NCBI GenBank assembly: GCA_026874595.1
Contig: CM049315.1
Coordinates: 12,278,664 to 12,342,663, forward strand
Length of the DNA stretch: 64,000 nucleotides
Origin: Sipunculus nudus
Taxonomy: Eukaryota > Annelida > Sipuncula > Golfingiida > Sipunculidae
Reading direction: 5' to 3'
Shown here: positions 22,350 to 34,565 of the stretch, one piece after another
Layout: each line of letters starts with the position of its first letter
Position numbering within the stretch: position 1 is the stretch's first letter
Program-made: the position numbers and the translations under genes
The notes under the pieces: generated by a model
The model's database searches: none
Told to the model about the DNA's origin: nothing
What the model saw: the letters and a program-made list of their open reading frames with translations, nothing else

Positions 22350-22515
22350 GACATTGGGTAATTGTAATAAGTAATAGTAATAGTTATATTAGACTATTAC
22401 AGCTTTTTCCATGTAATATTAATAGTAATAGTAATAGTAATAGAATTAAAAATTTGAGCTGGAATAGTAATAGTAATAGAAACAAGAGGCAAAGTAATAG
22501 AGTAATATATATTAC
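22350..22515 (+). repeat. degenerate (TAATAG)n repeat
   Basis: Many AATAGT / TAATAG units in three clusters inside the last intron of receptor B. A similar array lies at 24462-24556. Confidence 0.9.
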
Positions 22516-22594
22516 TTTCCATTACTTCCTGTGACCCCCTTTATCATGAAGCATATCAGCAGATAATGCTGAACAGATTCAGTTCTTTTCCAGT

Positions 22595-22853
22595 CAGGGG
22601 CGTCAATATAGGGGGATGGGGGGTATATATCCCCCCACATTTTGGCAAGGGGGGATGGTCAATGTTATCATCCCCCACACTTTTCAAGGAATTTCATATA
22701 TATATTAAGTTTATATATATTTAAAATGTCATATATATATATAATATATATATAATATATATATAATATATATATATATATGAGTGTGTGTGGGTGTGTC
22801 GACAAATCATCCCCCTCATTCCCCCCACCCTGGAAGAAAAATTGACGCCAATG
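22595..22853 (+). mobile_element. hAT-like miniature element, family R6, copy 1
   Basis: 259 bp. Starts CAGGGGCGTCAATA and ends ATTGACGCCAATG (inverted repeat GGCGTCAAT). Flanking 8-mers are TTTCCAGT (22587-22594) and TGTCCAGT (22854-22861), a 7/8 match to the hAT-size target duplication. G-rich head, C-rich tail, AT-rich middle, no coding capacity. Confidence 0.85.
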
Positions 22854-25800
22854 TGTCCAGTGATTTCTCAGTATGTGCCTGTTGTTGGGGCAAGCACGGG
22901 CCAGCTGCCAAACTGCTGTTGACCACTGGTGCTAATTACAAAAGAGTACTGGACAGAGCAGGTCACAGCCAAATAAGCTACCTGGCACCATTTGGCCTTT
23001 TATTACTAAACCATGGATAAACAAAGGCATGTTTAATGTTAAGAGACAGATAAAAAGTGCATTATTATTGTGACATATACATCATATATCACATCCACCA
23101 ATCCATAAGCATTTTCTGAAATGCACTTAGATTTGGTTTCACCAGCCAGTTTGCATTTTGATAAGATATACTGCAATAAAAACATTAAAAAAATATAATA
23201 TGGAACCAGAAACAGTGCAGACTCAAAATGTTCAAGATAAGCTTATGGTGTTTTCACTATTCATAAATTATTGAAGCCTACAATGCTATGAACTCCTACC
23301 AGTACTACAATCACTTGGATAAATTCATGCTACAGGCACATGTATTATCTAGTTAATTTATATACATATTCTTTTAAAACTATTCTTTTAATATTTGTCT
23401 GTTATTTTATAGTACCAATTTTGCAGACCTTCATTCAGCATAAAATTATGTTAATTTATATTTTGAAAAATAAAATTAACCTATTTTTCACGATATTAAT
23501 TTATTTGATTATATAATATGAGAATATAAATGACTGTTTATATTTTGTTTTATTTTTAACTGAATTTTGATACCAAATAATTATGAGAATCCTGTTATGT
23601 ACAAAATTTAAAGAACAAGATTGTTTAATACCAAATTTATTATGATAATGATTTAAATAATAATTTATTTGTCTTGTAAAATTGATGTAAGTTTTAATAT
23701 CTCTCCACATTTCTCAGTAAATTATCCTATACTGGTTTTTCTGAAATGAAGAAGGGCATGCCTGAGGAATAAAGGCCATGCATGCTTCCAATATTGTAAA
23801 GTTATCTGCCACCTCTCTGTCCACTCTCAAGATGTACTATGCAATGGTATGAAACTTGTTATCACATTCAAATGAACATATACACCCGAGAAGATGGGGT
23901 TCTTTTGTCTCCAGTTTGGTTCTATCCAGAATCTTGATGTAAACAGTATTTGACTGAATATATTAATAAGGATCGGAAAACGGGACCCAGCCCCACAAGT
24001 TACACTGAAAGTCTTTATGTATTGGCTGTGAGAGAGAAGATAAAATTTAAAGTGAAGTATGTACTGTAAAATAAATTTATGTGAAATATTTATGAAGAAA
24101 AAAATGTACAAGTATACATATAATTTTAAATCAATATTTTACATATGCCAGGCCCTTACATTGGGTTGCTTTACAATTACATGTTTTTAAGAGATCATAC
24201 AATTATGTTATATTTTCTACTTGAAACACCCCAGTAACGAATATTGTGGTTTCAAAATATAAAATAACAGAATTAAAGAAGCTTAATAATTAAGATCTCC
24301 AGTATCATTAGGCTTTCTGTAAATGACAGATACAGTATAAGGAAATTGTGTAGGTAACTGGATGATATAGGTGCTTGTGATATTATTTATACATGTGATT
24401 GTAGTGCTAGTTTATAGCACTCTTGGCTACGCAAGATCTAGAATCCTCCAATCAGTTTAAGCAATAGTAATAGTAATAATAATAGATACCCCAGTAATGG
24501 TAATAGTAATAGTAATAGAAGGTAAAATGTGGTAATAGTAATAGTAATAGTAAAAGAACAACTGTTATAGACCCAATGTCTGCCTATTGCACGGTTTGCA
24601 TGCAATATTTTGCCGGGGTCAATCGGGATCAAACTGGAATCATATCAGAGCGGCGATAGAACCCTAGGCCACCGCCATAGCCGTAGTGGTCCTTGCACGA
24701 ACCTGGACACTTTCAAAAGAACCGTTCGGGAACGGATTCTGGAGTTGTGCCGTTTTAAATTTTCAAGTTTTTTTTTCCAGTTACAGACTGGAAAAGCTTT
24801 TTATATCAATGAAAAAAATAACTGAATTTAACCGATCACTGATATCAAGACTATGATATAATTTGCTCTGGTGTAAGTTTGCTAACATTCCTGTTTTTAT
24901 TTCTGTAATAATAATATATATTTTGCTATATTTACATTCATAAATCATTTATAATATTCATATATTATATAAATAAGCAATATGCAAACACTAGATCAAT
25001 AGGTGATGGTTCAAACTTAGAATATCAGAAGACATCCGTCTCTGGTAACCTTGGCCCTTTGGCCTTCAATTGTTTTATAAATGGTCCCTGGCCTGCAGGC
25101 CTCCTTTTATGCTGACATGGAAGGCTTAAATATAAATTTGTGCAGTTCTAACATTGCCTTAAAGAATTCTCCGAGTGTCCCCCCCCCCCTTGTACTTGAG
25201 GCACTGTGAATCTTTCTCCTCTTGCTCCTTCAACTGTGGACAGAGCCGGGAAACCTAACTGATTATCCGACTTGGGCTGATCATTTGGGGCTTTAGGATT
25301 TGCCCAATATGCTAGTTTTCCTTAATAGAATTGTGAAAATTTAATTCAGTTCTTTAAACTGCTCAAACGTCGAAACTGCATAGGAATGGCAAAGCCGTGT
25401 GGGCACCGGTAAGCATCGAAGTGGACCCTAAATCGTAGTTAAACCACAGGCGCTGAAGTATTATTCGTATAGATTTCGGTCACCGATGGGCCTTCTTGCC
25501 TGCCTATCCCAAATATTAGGTAGATAATAAAGATAAGGGTCATATAATGTGAAAAATGATAGAAAAATGTCAGATAAGTAATAGTTATAAGGAAAAGACC
25601 CAAAAAAGTAACAAATGTAACCGATATCTATACTTAAAGCACTTCAAGCGCCTGTTGTTTAACGCCAACCAAAGCCGATGACCAAACAGGCGACCTATTG
25701 GCACCCTCTTTGGGCTGTATTTAAAAGGGATTAATCGGCTTAAAACCGTACTATAACCCTACTGAAACCGTAAATAACTCGTATGAGGACCTACTAAAGC

Positions 25801-26382
25801 CTCAGAAGGACCATCAGTTCAGTATTATTCATCCTGGCATCAGAGCCAACCGAGGTCGACCGTAGCAGAGGGACACTGGGACGCGCCGGAGCAAACTGGG
25901 ACGCGAAATCGGGAATATTTAATAGGACACTTAAAGAAAAATTTTTGACCGCAAATATTAGCCGCCAGTTTTTTTTTGTTCTGTCATCATAAAATATGTT
26001 TTGTGAGACGCTAAAATGTTGGCTTTATATAATCGGGGGGGGGGGGGGGGGCAGCTTTATGATTATAATTGTTTGTTTGAGGTTATGGCGTAAACGGACA
26101 TACATGACGGGAGAGTAATACATATTAGGTATTTTGGAGGTTCTGACGTAAGCGGCCTCAGGACAGAACACATTGTGAACGGTATAGGGAGCGACACGTT
26201 AACGGCTGCACCGTCACGGTAATATCTATTAGTGATAAGATCTATAGGTGTATAGAAGTGTTGTTGTAACCGAGCAGACCAGTAAATTTTAGTGCTGGAA
26301 GCTGTAGTGTATTGAGAATGGTGACATAAAGCGGCTGACTATTGTGTGTGAGTACTGATGTATTGAAGGGAACGTCGGTTAC
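22854..26382. other. last intron of receptor B, no further genes
   Basis: AT-rich intronic sequence. (TAATAG)n at 24462-24556, C run near 25180, G18 run at 26035-26052. No exon recognised. Confidence 0.5.
24462..24556 (+). repeat. degenerate (TAATAG)n repeat
   Basis: Same motif as 22350-22515, in two clusters. Confidence 0.9.
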
Positions 26383-26655
26383 CAGGGGCCTCAATAGAGG
26401 AGGGGGGGGGGGGATGGGGTGTATATGTACCCCCCACTTTTTGGCAAGGGGGGGGGGACGGTCAATGTAATCACCCCCCCACTTTTCAGAGAATAATATT
26501 ATAATATTGCATATAAAATAAATTAATGAACAGAATTAAAGGCTTTGGATCCAATTATTAAAAGAGGTTATATCTTAACCTTGCTTAGATTTAAAAAATA
26601 ACTTATTTTCTAAATCATTATAATTATTTGAAATAAGATTATGTATATATATATA

Positions 26656-26697
<42 letters not shown>

Positions 26698-26817
26698 TAT
26701 AGCTGAATGTCACTCAGAGACGCTGAAAAAGGTATATATATATATATATGTATATGTGTGTGTGTATATATAAACAAAATCATCCCCCCCACCCTGGAAG
26801 AAAAATTGACGCCACTG
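26383..26817 (+). mobile_element. hAT-like miniature element, family R6, copy 2
   Basis: 435 bp. Starts CAGGGGCCTCAATAG and ends ATTGACGCCACTG. Perfect 8-bp target duplication TCGGTTAC at 26375-26382 and 26818-26825, diagnostic for hAT-type insertion. Interior carries (TA)n and TG repeats at 26641-26770 that account for most of the extra length relative to copy 1. Confidence 0.93.
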
Positions 26818-26825
26818 TCGGTTAC

Positions 26826-27673
26826 GGTGATAAAGGCTAGGTTATTTGTTTTCATTAAAACACCTGTTCTGAGTTCTTATACGTACCTGCTCATAAACTT
26901 TCTTCTTTTCACTTTCTTTAAACTAAAAGACAAGCAAGGTAAAAATGAGTAGAATAATTTTAGATGGCTGTAAATAGAATAATTTACAATAAGTCTCTAC
27001 ATCTATTAACCTATATGATACGTTCTTGATCTAGTGGACAAATGGCAACATGTTATATGTGTAAGAAAAAAATTACATCGTATAGGTGGGGATCTGAAAT
27101 AATTGAATTAAATGAACTAGCGACACCTATCGACGATTACAATTTGTTTATGTTCGGATCGGACACAAGATCATACTTATTCTCACTTATTATTATCTAA
27201 ATCAGCTTCATCGATGAGCGTTTTTACTGACGAGGTACATATATGCATAGGTCTCAGCTGTATAATACTGGAAAACATCCGCGCCACGGATCACGTGACA
27301 CCCGAACTGTCTGCCCTACAAGGTGCAAAATCTTGGCTTAAAGGGTTAAACTGCCTATAGACAATAATATCTAATTTTAAACTTGTTTTCTCAAAAACAT
27401 GTTAAAGAATTTACTACTGAAAACGCACCATGATTCAATTAAAACTCAGAATTTACCTCCTCAATATAGTAATTAAACGTTTCCCTCGATATTTTGTAAT
27501 GATGTATCAAGGGTAAAGGATGAAAGGTATTTTCTATGTAAATTCTCAGTATCTGTGCAGTATTTTATTTGTTTTCAGCTCATTTCAATTGATGTTGGAA
27601 TCCCTTGTGTAACTATTGCGTTTTGTTAGAGGTGCATAAGGCGGCTGTCTGAATGATTAGTGTTTTAACTGAC
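26826..27673. other. intronic sequence of receptor B
   Basis: No exon or repeat recognised between the hAT-like element and the M1-M3 exon. Confidence 0.5.
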
Positions 27674-28020
27674 CTTGTTTAATCCTCTGAGCTTGACATC
27701 TGACCGTGCAAGGACATTCACGATGGCGTACTCGATCAGAGCCCCGAAAACGAACCCAAGACAGCCTGAGTACCAGACGTCAATAGCCTTGACATATGAC
27801 ACTTTCGGCATTTGAGTGTTCGTTCCACTGCTTAGAGTATTGATAGTCAGCACGGTCAACAGACCCACGGTGACCCGGGCCGGGATTGACCGGATGTCAA
27901 TCCAGAAGGACACCCAGGACAGGATGACGATGAGCATGGTCGGGATGTAAGACTGGATCATGTAGTACCCGGACTCCCTCCGCAGTATCAGCTCTCCAAC
28001 GATTCTCGTAAACGGGAACA
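27674..28020 (-). CDS. Cys-loop receptor B, exon for loop C end and M1-M3
   Basis: Starts in phase 1 after acceptor CCTGTTTGACAG and ends AAG/GTCAGT. Encodes pre-M1, M1 (ESGYYMIQSYIPT..), the short M1-M2 loop, M2 with IPARV entering it, [17 protein letters not shown] linker and M3. PAR at the cytoplasmic end of M2 is the anion-selectivity signature; M2 runs [14 protein letters not shown], so the 6' position is Leu where glycine and GABA receptors have Thr, and 12'-14' are N-T-L where relatives have T-T-Q. The usual second disulfide pair of glycine/GluCl-type receptors before M1 is missing (...YDNVFPFTRI...). Confidence 0.96.
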
Positions 28021-28394
28021 CTGTCAAACAGGATTTATTCAACATGTTTATAACGCAATCATCGTGGCATGTACAACTTTTATTCGAGGGGAAAAAAAAT
28101 GTTAAGAAAATTTAGATAAACATATAAAAAAAAAAAGAAAATCAAATAAAAAAAGTGTTTACACTGACATACCTCTATACAACGGTACAAACAAAATATT
28201 AGCAAATATATGAATTGAAAATACCATAATTCATGTAGTGCTGTGGTGCTTCCCTTCTACAAAACGGTTTTATCAATATACATACATGTATTTGTAAAAA
28301 TAGGTTCAAGTAATTGAACATAAATTTAGGATTTTGTGACAAAAATTAGTTAAAATGAAAGCAGAATAACCAACATATCCACTTATGCGGACCT
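28021..28394. other. intronic sequence before the minisatellite
   Basis: AT-rich, nothing recognised. Confidence 0.5.
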
Positions 28395-29880
28395 GACAAA
28401 ATGATAAAGCAGGGCAAAGTAGCAAGCGAAGGCGTTGAACCTTTCGTCCGCACATGGTTTACAATATGTCAAAATGACGAAGCATGATATAGTATGAAGG
28501 GGAGGCGTCGTCCCTCTCGTCCGCACATGGTTTACAATGAGATAAGATAAGATGACGAACCTTGGAAAGACACTTGGAACGAGTGCCCCCGCCTGAACCT
28601 ATACAGGTTTACAGTGGCAGAATAATATAGCAGGACAAAGTTGGAAGAGCTCGCCTTGCCCCTCTCGTCAGCATATGAAGGGATAACAGTGAGGCAGTTT
28701 GATATAGAAGGCCCAAGTGGGAAGGGATCGCCTTGCCCCTCTCGTCAATATATGAAGGGATCGCAGTGAGGCAGTTTGATATAGAAAGCCCAAGTGGGAA
28801 GGGATCGCCTTGCCCCTCTCGTCAATATATGAAGGGATCGCAGTGAGGCAGTTTGATACAGAAAGCCCAAGTGGGAAGGGATCGCCTTGCCCCTCTCGTC
28901 AATATATGAAGGGATCGCAGTGAGGCAGTTTGATATAGAAAGCCCAAGTGGGAAGGGATCGCCTTGCCCCTCTCGTCAATATATGAAGGGATCGCAGTGA
29001 GGAAATTTGATATGGAAAGCCCAAGTGGGAAGGGATCGCCTTGCCCCTCTGCCAGCATATGAAGGGACAGCAGTGGGGCAGTTTGATATAGCAAGACAAA
29101 GTGGACAGGGGTCGCCTTGCCCCTCTCCCAGCATATGAAGGGATCGCAGTGAGGCAGTTTGATATAGAAAGCCCAAGTGGGAAGGGATCGCCTTGCCCCT
29201 CTCGTCAATATATGAAGGGATCGCAGTGAGGCAGTTTGATATAGAAAACCAAAGTGGGAAGGGATCGCCTTGTCCCTCTCGTCAATATATGAAGGGATCG
29301 CAGTGAGGAAGTTTGATATAGAAAGCCCAAGTGGGAAGGGATCACCTTGCGCCTCTCGTCAATATATGAAGGGATCGAAGTGAGGAAGTTTGATATAGAA
29401 AGCCCAAGTGGGAAGGGATCGCCTTGCCCCTCTCCCAGCATATGAAGTGATAGCAGTGGGGCAGTTTGATATAGCAAGACAAAGTGGACAGGGGTCGCCT
29501 TGCCCCTCTCCCAGCATATGAAGGGATCGCAGTGAGGCAGTTTGATATAGAAAGCCCAAGTGGGAAGGGATCGCCTTGCCCCTCTCGTCAATATATGAAG
29601 GGATCGCAGTGAGGCAGTTTGATATAGAAAGTCCAAGTGGGAAGGGATCGCCTTGCCCCTCTCGTCAATATATGAAGAGATCGCAGCGAGGAAGTTTTAT
29701 ATAGAAAGCCCAAGTGGGAAGGGATCGCCTTGCCCCTCTCCCAGCATATGAAGGGATAGCAGTGGGGCAGTTTGATATAGCAAGACAAAGTGGACAGGGG
29801 TAGCCTTGCCCCTCTCCCAGCTTATGAAGGGATCGCAGTGAGGCAGTTTGATATAGCAAGACAAAGTGGGGTTGTCATGC
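28395..29880 (+). repeat. minisatellite, 77-bp units
   Basis: Unit runs from CAGTGAGGCAGTTTGATATA through AAGTGGGAAGGGATCGCC and CCTCTCGTCAATATATGAAG. Spacing measured as 77 bp (for example 28761 to 28838). The first 280 bp are diverged edge units. A variant unit (GCAAGACAAAGTGGACAGGGG) recurs near 29090, 29477 and 29785, so several units were copied together. Because 77 is not a multiple of 3, long open frames occur in all minus-strand frames; these are not genes. Confidence 0.97.
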
Positions 29881-32800
29881 AACTCTTGCCAGCATATGAA
29901 GGGAAAGCAGTAGGGCAGTTTGATATAGGAAGGCAAAGTGGGAAGGGGTCGCCTTCCCCTCTCGTTAGCGTATGAAGGGATAACAGTGAAGCATTACAAT
30001 ATAGCAAGACAAAGTGGGAAGCGATCGCCTTGTAACTCTCGTCAGTAAATGAAGGTATAACAGTGAGGCAGTTTGATATAGGAAGGCAAAGTGGGAAGGG
30101 GTCGCCTTCCCTTCTCGTTAGCGTATGAAGGGATAACAGTGAAGCATTACAATATAGCAAGACAAAGTGGGAAGGGATCGCCTTGTAACTCTCGTCAGTA
30201 AATGAAGGTATAACAGTGAGGCAGTTTGATATAGCAAGAAAAAGTGGGAAGGGGTCGCCTTCCCTTCTCGTTAGCGTATGAAGGGATAACAGTGAAGCAT
30301 TACAATATAGCAAGACAAAGTGGGAAGCGATGGCCTTGTAACTCTCGTCAGTAAATGAAGGTATAACAGTGAGGCAGTTTGATATAGGAAGGCAAAGTGG
30401 GAAGGGGTCGCCTTCCCTTCTCGTTAGCGTATGAAGGGATAACAGTGAAGCATTACAATATAGCAAGACAAAGTGGGAAGGGATCGCCTTGTAACTCTCG
30501 TCAGTAAATGAAGGTATAACAGTGAGGCAGTTTGATATAGCAAGAAAAAGTGGGAAGGGGTCGCCTTCCCTTCTCGTTAGCGTATGAAGGGATAACAGTG
30601 AAGCATTACAATATAGCAAGACAAAGTGGGAAGGGATCGCCTTGTAACTCTCGTCAGTAAATGAAGGTATAACAGTGAGGCAGTTTGATATAGCAAGAAA
30701 AAGTGGGAAGGGGTCGCCTTCCCTTCTCGTTAGCGTATGAAGGGATAACAGTGAAGCATTACAATATAGCAAGACAAAGTGGGAAGGGATCGCCTTGTAA
30801 CTCTCGTCAGTAAATGAAGGTATAACAGTGAGGCAGTTTGATATAGCAAGAAAAAGTGGGAAGGGGTCGCCTTCCCTTCTCGTTAGCGTATGAAGGGAAA
30901 ACAGTGAAGCATTACAATATAGCAAGACAAAGTGGGAAGCGATCGCCTTGTAACTCTCGTCAGTAAATGAAGGTATAACAGTGAGGCAGTTTGATATAGG
31001 AAGGCAAAGTGGGAAGGGGTCGCCTTCCCTTCTCGTTAGCGTATGAAGGGATAACAGTGAAGCATTACAATATAGCAAGACAAAGTGGGAAGGGATCGCC
31101 TTGTAACTCTCGTCAGTAAATGAAGGTATAACAGTGAGGCAGTTTGATATAGCAAGAAAAAGTGGGAAGGGGTCGCCTTCCCTTCTCGTTAGCGTATGAA
31201 GGGATAACAGTGAAGCATTACAATATAGCAAAACAAAGTGGGAAGCGATGGCCTTGTAACTCTCGTCAGTAAATGAAGGTATAACAGTGAGGCAGTTTGA
31301 TATAGGAAGGCAAAGTGGGAAGGGGTCGCCTTCCCTTCTCGTTAGCGTATGAAGGGATAATAGTGAAGCATTACACTATAGCAAGACAAAGTGGGAAGGG
31401 ATCGCCTTGTAACTCTCGTCAGTAAATGAAGGTATAACAGTGAGGCAGTTTGATATAGCAAGAAAAAGTGGGAAGGGGTCGCCTTCCCTTCTCGTTAGCG
31501 TATGAAGGGAAAACAGTGAAGCATTACAATATAGCAAGACAAAGTGGGAAGCGATCGCCTTGTAACTCTCGTCAGTAAATGAAGGTATAACAGTGAGGCA
31601 GTTTGATATAGGAAGGCAAAGTGGGAAGGGGTCGCCTTCCCTTCTCGTTAGCGTATGAAGGGATAACAGTGAAGCATTACAATATAGCAAGACAAAGTGG
31701 GAAGGGATCGCCTTGTAACTCTCGTCAGTAAATGAAGGTATAACAGTGAGGCAGTTTGATATAGCAAGAAAAAAGTGGGAAGGGGTCGCCTTCCCTTCTC
31801 GTTAGCGTATGAAGGGATAACAGTGAAGCATTACAATATAGCAAAACAAAGTGGGAAGCGATGGCCTTGTAACTCTCGTCAGTAAATGAAGGTATAACAG
31901 TGAGGCAGTTTGATATAGGAAGGCAAAGTGGGAAGGGGTCGCCTTCCCTTCTCGTTAGCGTATGAAGGGATAACAGTGAAGCATTACACTATAGCAAGAC
32001 AAAGTGGGAAGGGATCGCCTTGTAACTCTCGTCAGTAAATGAAGGTATAACAGTGAGGCAGTTTGATATAGCAAGAAAAAGTGGGAAGGGGTCGCCTTCC
32101 CTTCTCGTTAGCGTATGAAGGGATAACAGTGAAGCATTACAATATAGCAAGACTAAGTGGGAAGGGATCGCCTTGTAACTCTCGTCAGTAAATGAAGGTA
32201 TAACAGTGAGGCAGTTTGATATAGCAAGAAAAAGTGGGAAGGGGTCGCCTTCCCTTCTCGTTAGCGTATGAAGGGATAACAGTGAAGCATTACAATATAG
32301 CAAGACAAAGTGGGAAGCGATCGCCTTGTAACTCTCGTCAGTAAATGAAGGTATAACAGTGAGGCAGTTTGATATAGGAAGGCAAAGTGGGAAGGGGTCG
32401 CCTTCCCTTCTCGTTAGCGTATGAAGGGATAACAGTGAAGCATTACAATATAGCAAGACAAAGTGGGAAGGGATCGCCTTGTAACTCTCGTCAGTAAATG
32501 AAGGTATAACAGTGAGGCAGTTTGATATAGCAAGAAAAAGTGGGAAGGGGTCGCCTTCCCTTCTCGTTAGCGTATGAAGGGATAACAGTGAAGCATTACA
32601 ATATAGCAAAACAAAGTGGGAAGCGATGGCCTTGTAACTCTCGTCAGTAAATGAAGGTATAACAGTGAGGCAGTTTGATATAAGAAGGCAAAGTGGGAAG
32701 GGGTCGCCTTCCCTTCTCGTTAGCGTATGAAGGGATAACAGTGAAGCATTACACTATAGCAAGACAAAGTGGGAAGGGATCGCCTTGTAACTCTCGTCAG

Positions 32801-33060
32801 TAAATGAAGGTATAACAGTGAGGCAGTTTGATATAGCAAGAAAAAGTGGGAAGGGGTCGCCTTCCCTTCTCGTTAGCGTATGAAGGGATAACAGTGAAGC
32901 ATTACAATATAGCAAGACAAAGTGGGAAGGGATCGCCTTGTAACTCTCGTCAGTAAATGAAGGTATAACAGTGAGGCAGTTTGATATAGCAAGAAAAAGT
33001 GGGAAGGGGTCGCCTTCCCTTCTCGTTAGCGTATGAAGGGATAACAGTGAAGCATTACTA
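29881..33060 (+). repeat. higher-order minisatellite, 153-bp dimers
   Basis: About 20 dimeric units: a GAAGCATTACAATATAGCAA half alternates with a GAGGCAGTTTGATATAG half. GAAGCATT starts at 29988, 30141, 30294, 30447 and so on to 33049, that is 20 steps of 153 bp plus one extra A near 31763. Sequence variants (GATGGCC near 31247, 31859; GCATTACACT near 31371, 31984; AAGGGAAAACAG near 30893, 31506) recur every 612-613 bp, a four-dimer higher order. 153 is a multiple of 3, hence minus-strand frames of up to 469 codons with a 51-residue period. Confidence 0.98.
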
Positions 33061-33470
33061 TATAGCAAGACAAAGTGGGAAGGAGTCGCCTTGCAACTCT
33101 CGTCAGCATATGAAGGGATAAAAGCAAGACCAAGTGGGAAGGGGTCTTCTTCCACACTCTTCAGCACATGGAAAAAAATAGCAGTGAGGCAGATTGACAT
33201 AGCAAGACAAATTGGGAAGGGGTCGTCTTCCCCATCGTCAGCACATAAAGGGTTTACAGTGATGTAGTACGATATAGCAGGACTAAGTCTGTAAACCCTT
33301 CACGTGCTGACGAGAGGGGCAAAGCGACCCCTTCCATCTTTGTCCTGCCATATCATTGCTTCACTGTAATTGTAAACCCTTCATATGCGGTCGAGAGGGG
33401 CAAGGGGACCCTTCCCACTTTGTCATGTTGTATTGTACTGCTTCACTGTAAACCCTTAACATGCGATGTT
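33061..33470. repeat. diverged and inverted edge of the minisatellite
   Basis: Diverged direct units to about 33290, then two units in opposite orientation (GTAAACCCTTCA..GCTGACGAGAGGGGCAAAG.. and again at about 33369) to 33470. The orientation switch marks an old inversion or fold-back duplication at the array edge. Confidence 0.85.
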
Positions 33471-34261
33471 TTTACAAGTACATAAGATTTTCTGACGGAC
33501 AAACTTCTTTGTCTCTTTTGATACCACAATGACACCGGTTAAAATGAATTTGCCAATTTTTTTTAAATTGAGAATCTACTAAAGGTTAAGCTGGCATTTT
33601 GCCATTCACAAAAGTTCGGAATCGCCTATCTTCATACCCAGAAAGATTTGGCTGCTATACGATACCAAAATACCTCGCTTCACCGTGCAGCTCTTGTTTA
33701 CAATATGTCATAGGGTTTCCAACCAACGTAATCAATTGCGTACCTTGCTTTTCTCGGCTCCCGTAACACGTGTATTACTAAATTTAAATATAAAAATCAG
33801 CATTATGCCGAATAAAGCCTTGTTATCCGTGCAATTTCTGATGCATGTGTTCAGGTGCGCGTAAACAGTATATACTTTTTTTTTACATTTGTTACGTTGA
33901 ATTTGATTGGCAGTAGTGATTTCTGTCCGAACGCGTGCCGGCTTGTTCATTATTCATATTATAGACGCCAGAGTGGCACGATGAGCAAGGCGTCTCGATA
34001 GCATATAACAGCCAGATCCTTTCTTGTATAGGACAATAGAAACACACTCGGTTCCGTTTCGATTCGGTCCGTTTTTATGGATACGTGTACGGAGTGAGTT
34101 TGTTGAAACGGTTCGTCTTAAATAGCGGATCTGATTTTTTCGTACCACGGACTAAGAGCGCGGAGGATAATCAAAGTTGTAACAACTTAATTTTTATTTC
34201 TCAACCAGGTTTAGATAAATGATTTTTCATATACTAAACTCAAGAATGAAGTGTTTAATAA
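33471..34261. other. intronic sequence of receptor B
   Basis: No exon or repeat recognised. Confidence 0.5.
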
Positions 34262-34422
34262 AAAAGTCTTTAATTTCAATTTATTAATATGTTTCCTTCC
34301 AAATATATAAATATTATTCTCTGAATATCATGGGGATGATTACATTGAACCTCCCAGCTTTGCTTAAACGTGGGGGGGGGGGGGATAGGGAACCCACTCC
34401 CCCCTCTGTATTGACGCCCCTT
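34262..34422 (-). mobile_element. hAT-like miniature element, family R6, copy 3 (partial)
   Basis: Minus strand reads AGGGGCGTCAATACAGAGGGG from 34421, then a G-rich head, GGTTCAATGTAATCATCCCC and ATTCAGAGAATAATATTTAT, matching copy 2 in the order CAGGGGCCTCAATAG, GGTCAATGTAATCACCCCC, TTTCAGAGAATAATATTATA. The outer end sits at intron position +3 of the receptor exon ending at 34425. The distal end and target duplication are not found. Confidence 0.75.
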
Positions 34423-34424
34423 AC

Positions 34425-34565
34425 CGTTGTCGTAGACGTAGGTGAAGTTTTTATATGTAGCACCAACGTAGTCAAATTCTGGAAGGTGTAGGTCGTCGGT
34501 GACGGTCTCCACCCCGGCTTTATTGGGGTTCCATATAATCTGCACCTCGGACTCAAGGTAGGTGA
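34425..34565 (-). CDS. Cys-loop receptor B, exon for loops B-C
   Basis: Acceptor CACGTCTTCTGCAG, phase 1 on both sides, 141 nt exactly like the paralogue exon 63400-63540. Completes the loop B motif IESFTY with the previous exon and encodes ESEVQIIWNPN, then the LPEFDYV strand and loop C (TYVYDN). Donor G/GTAAGG: only the first two intron bases precede the hAT-like element copy at 34262-34422. Confidence 0.95.

Noticed and set aside
28395-33060. CRISPR-like regular repeats
   Set aside because: Units are contiguous 77-bp repeats with no unique spacers, and the genome is animal.
28822-33200. Several long minus-strand open frames (up to 469 codons)
   Set aside because: They follow the 77/153-bp repeat period, occur in several frames, and show no domain or splice context; treated as minisatellite by-products.
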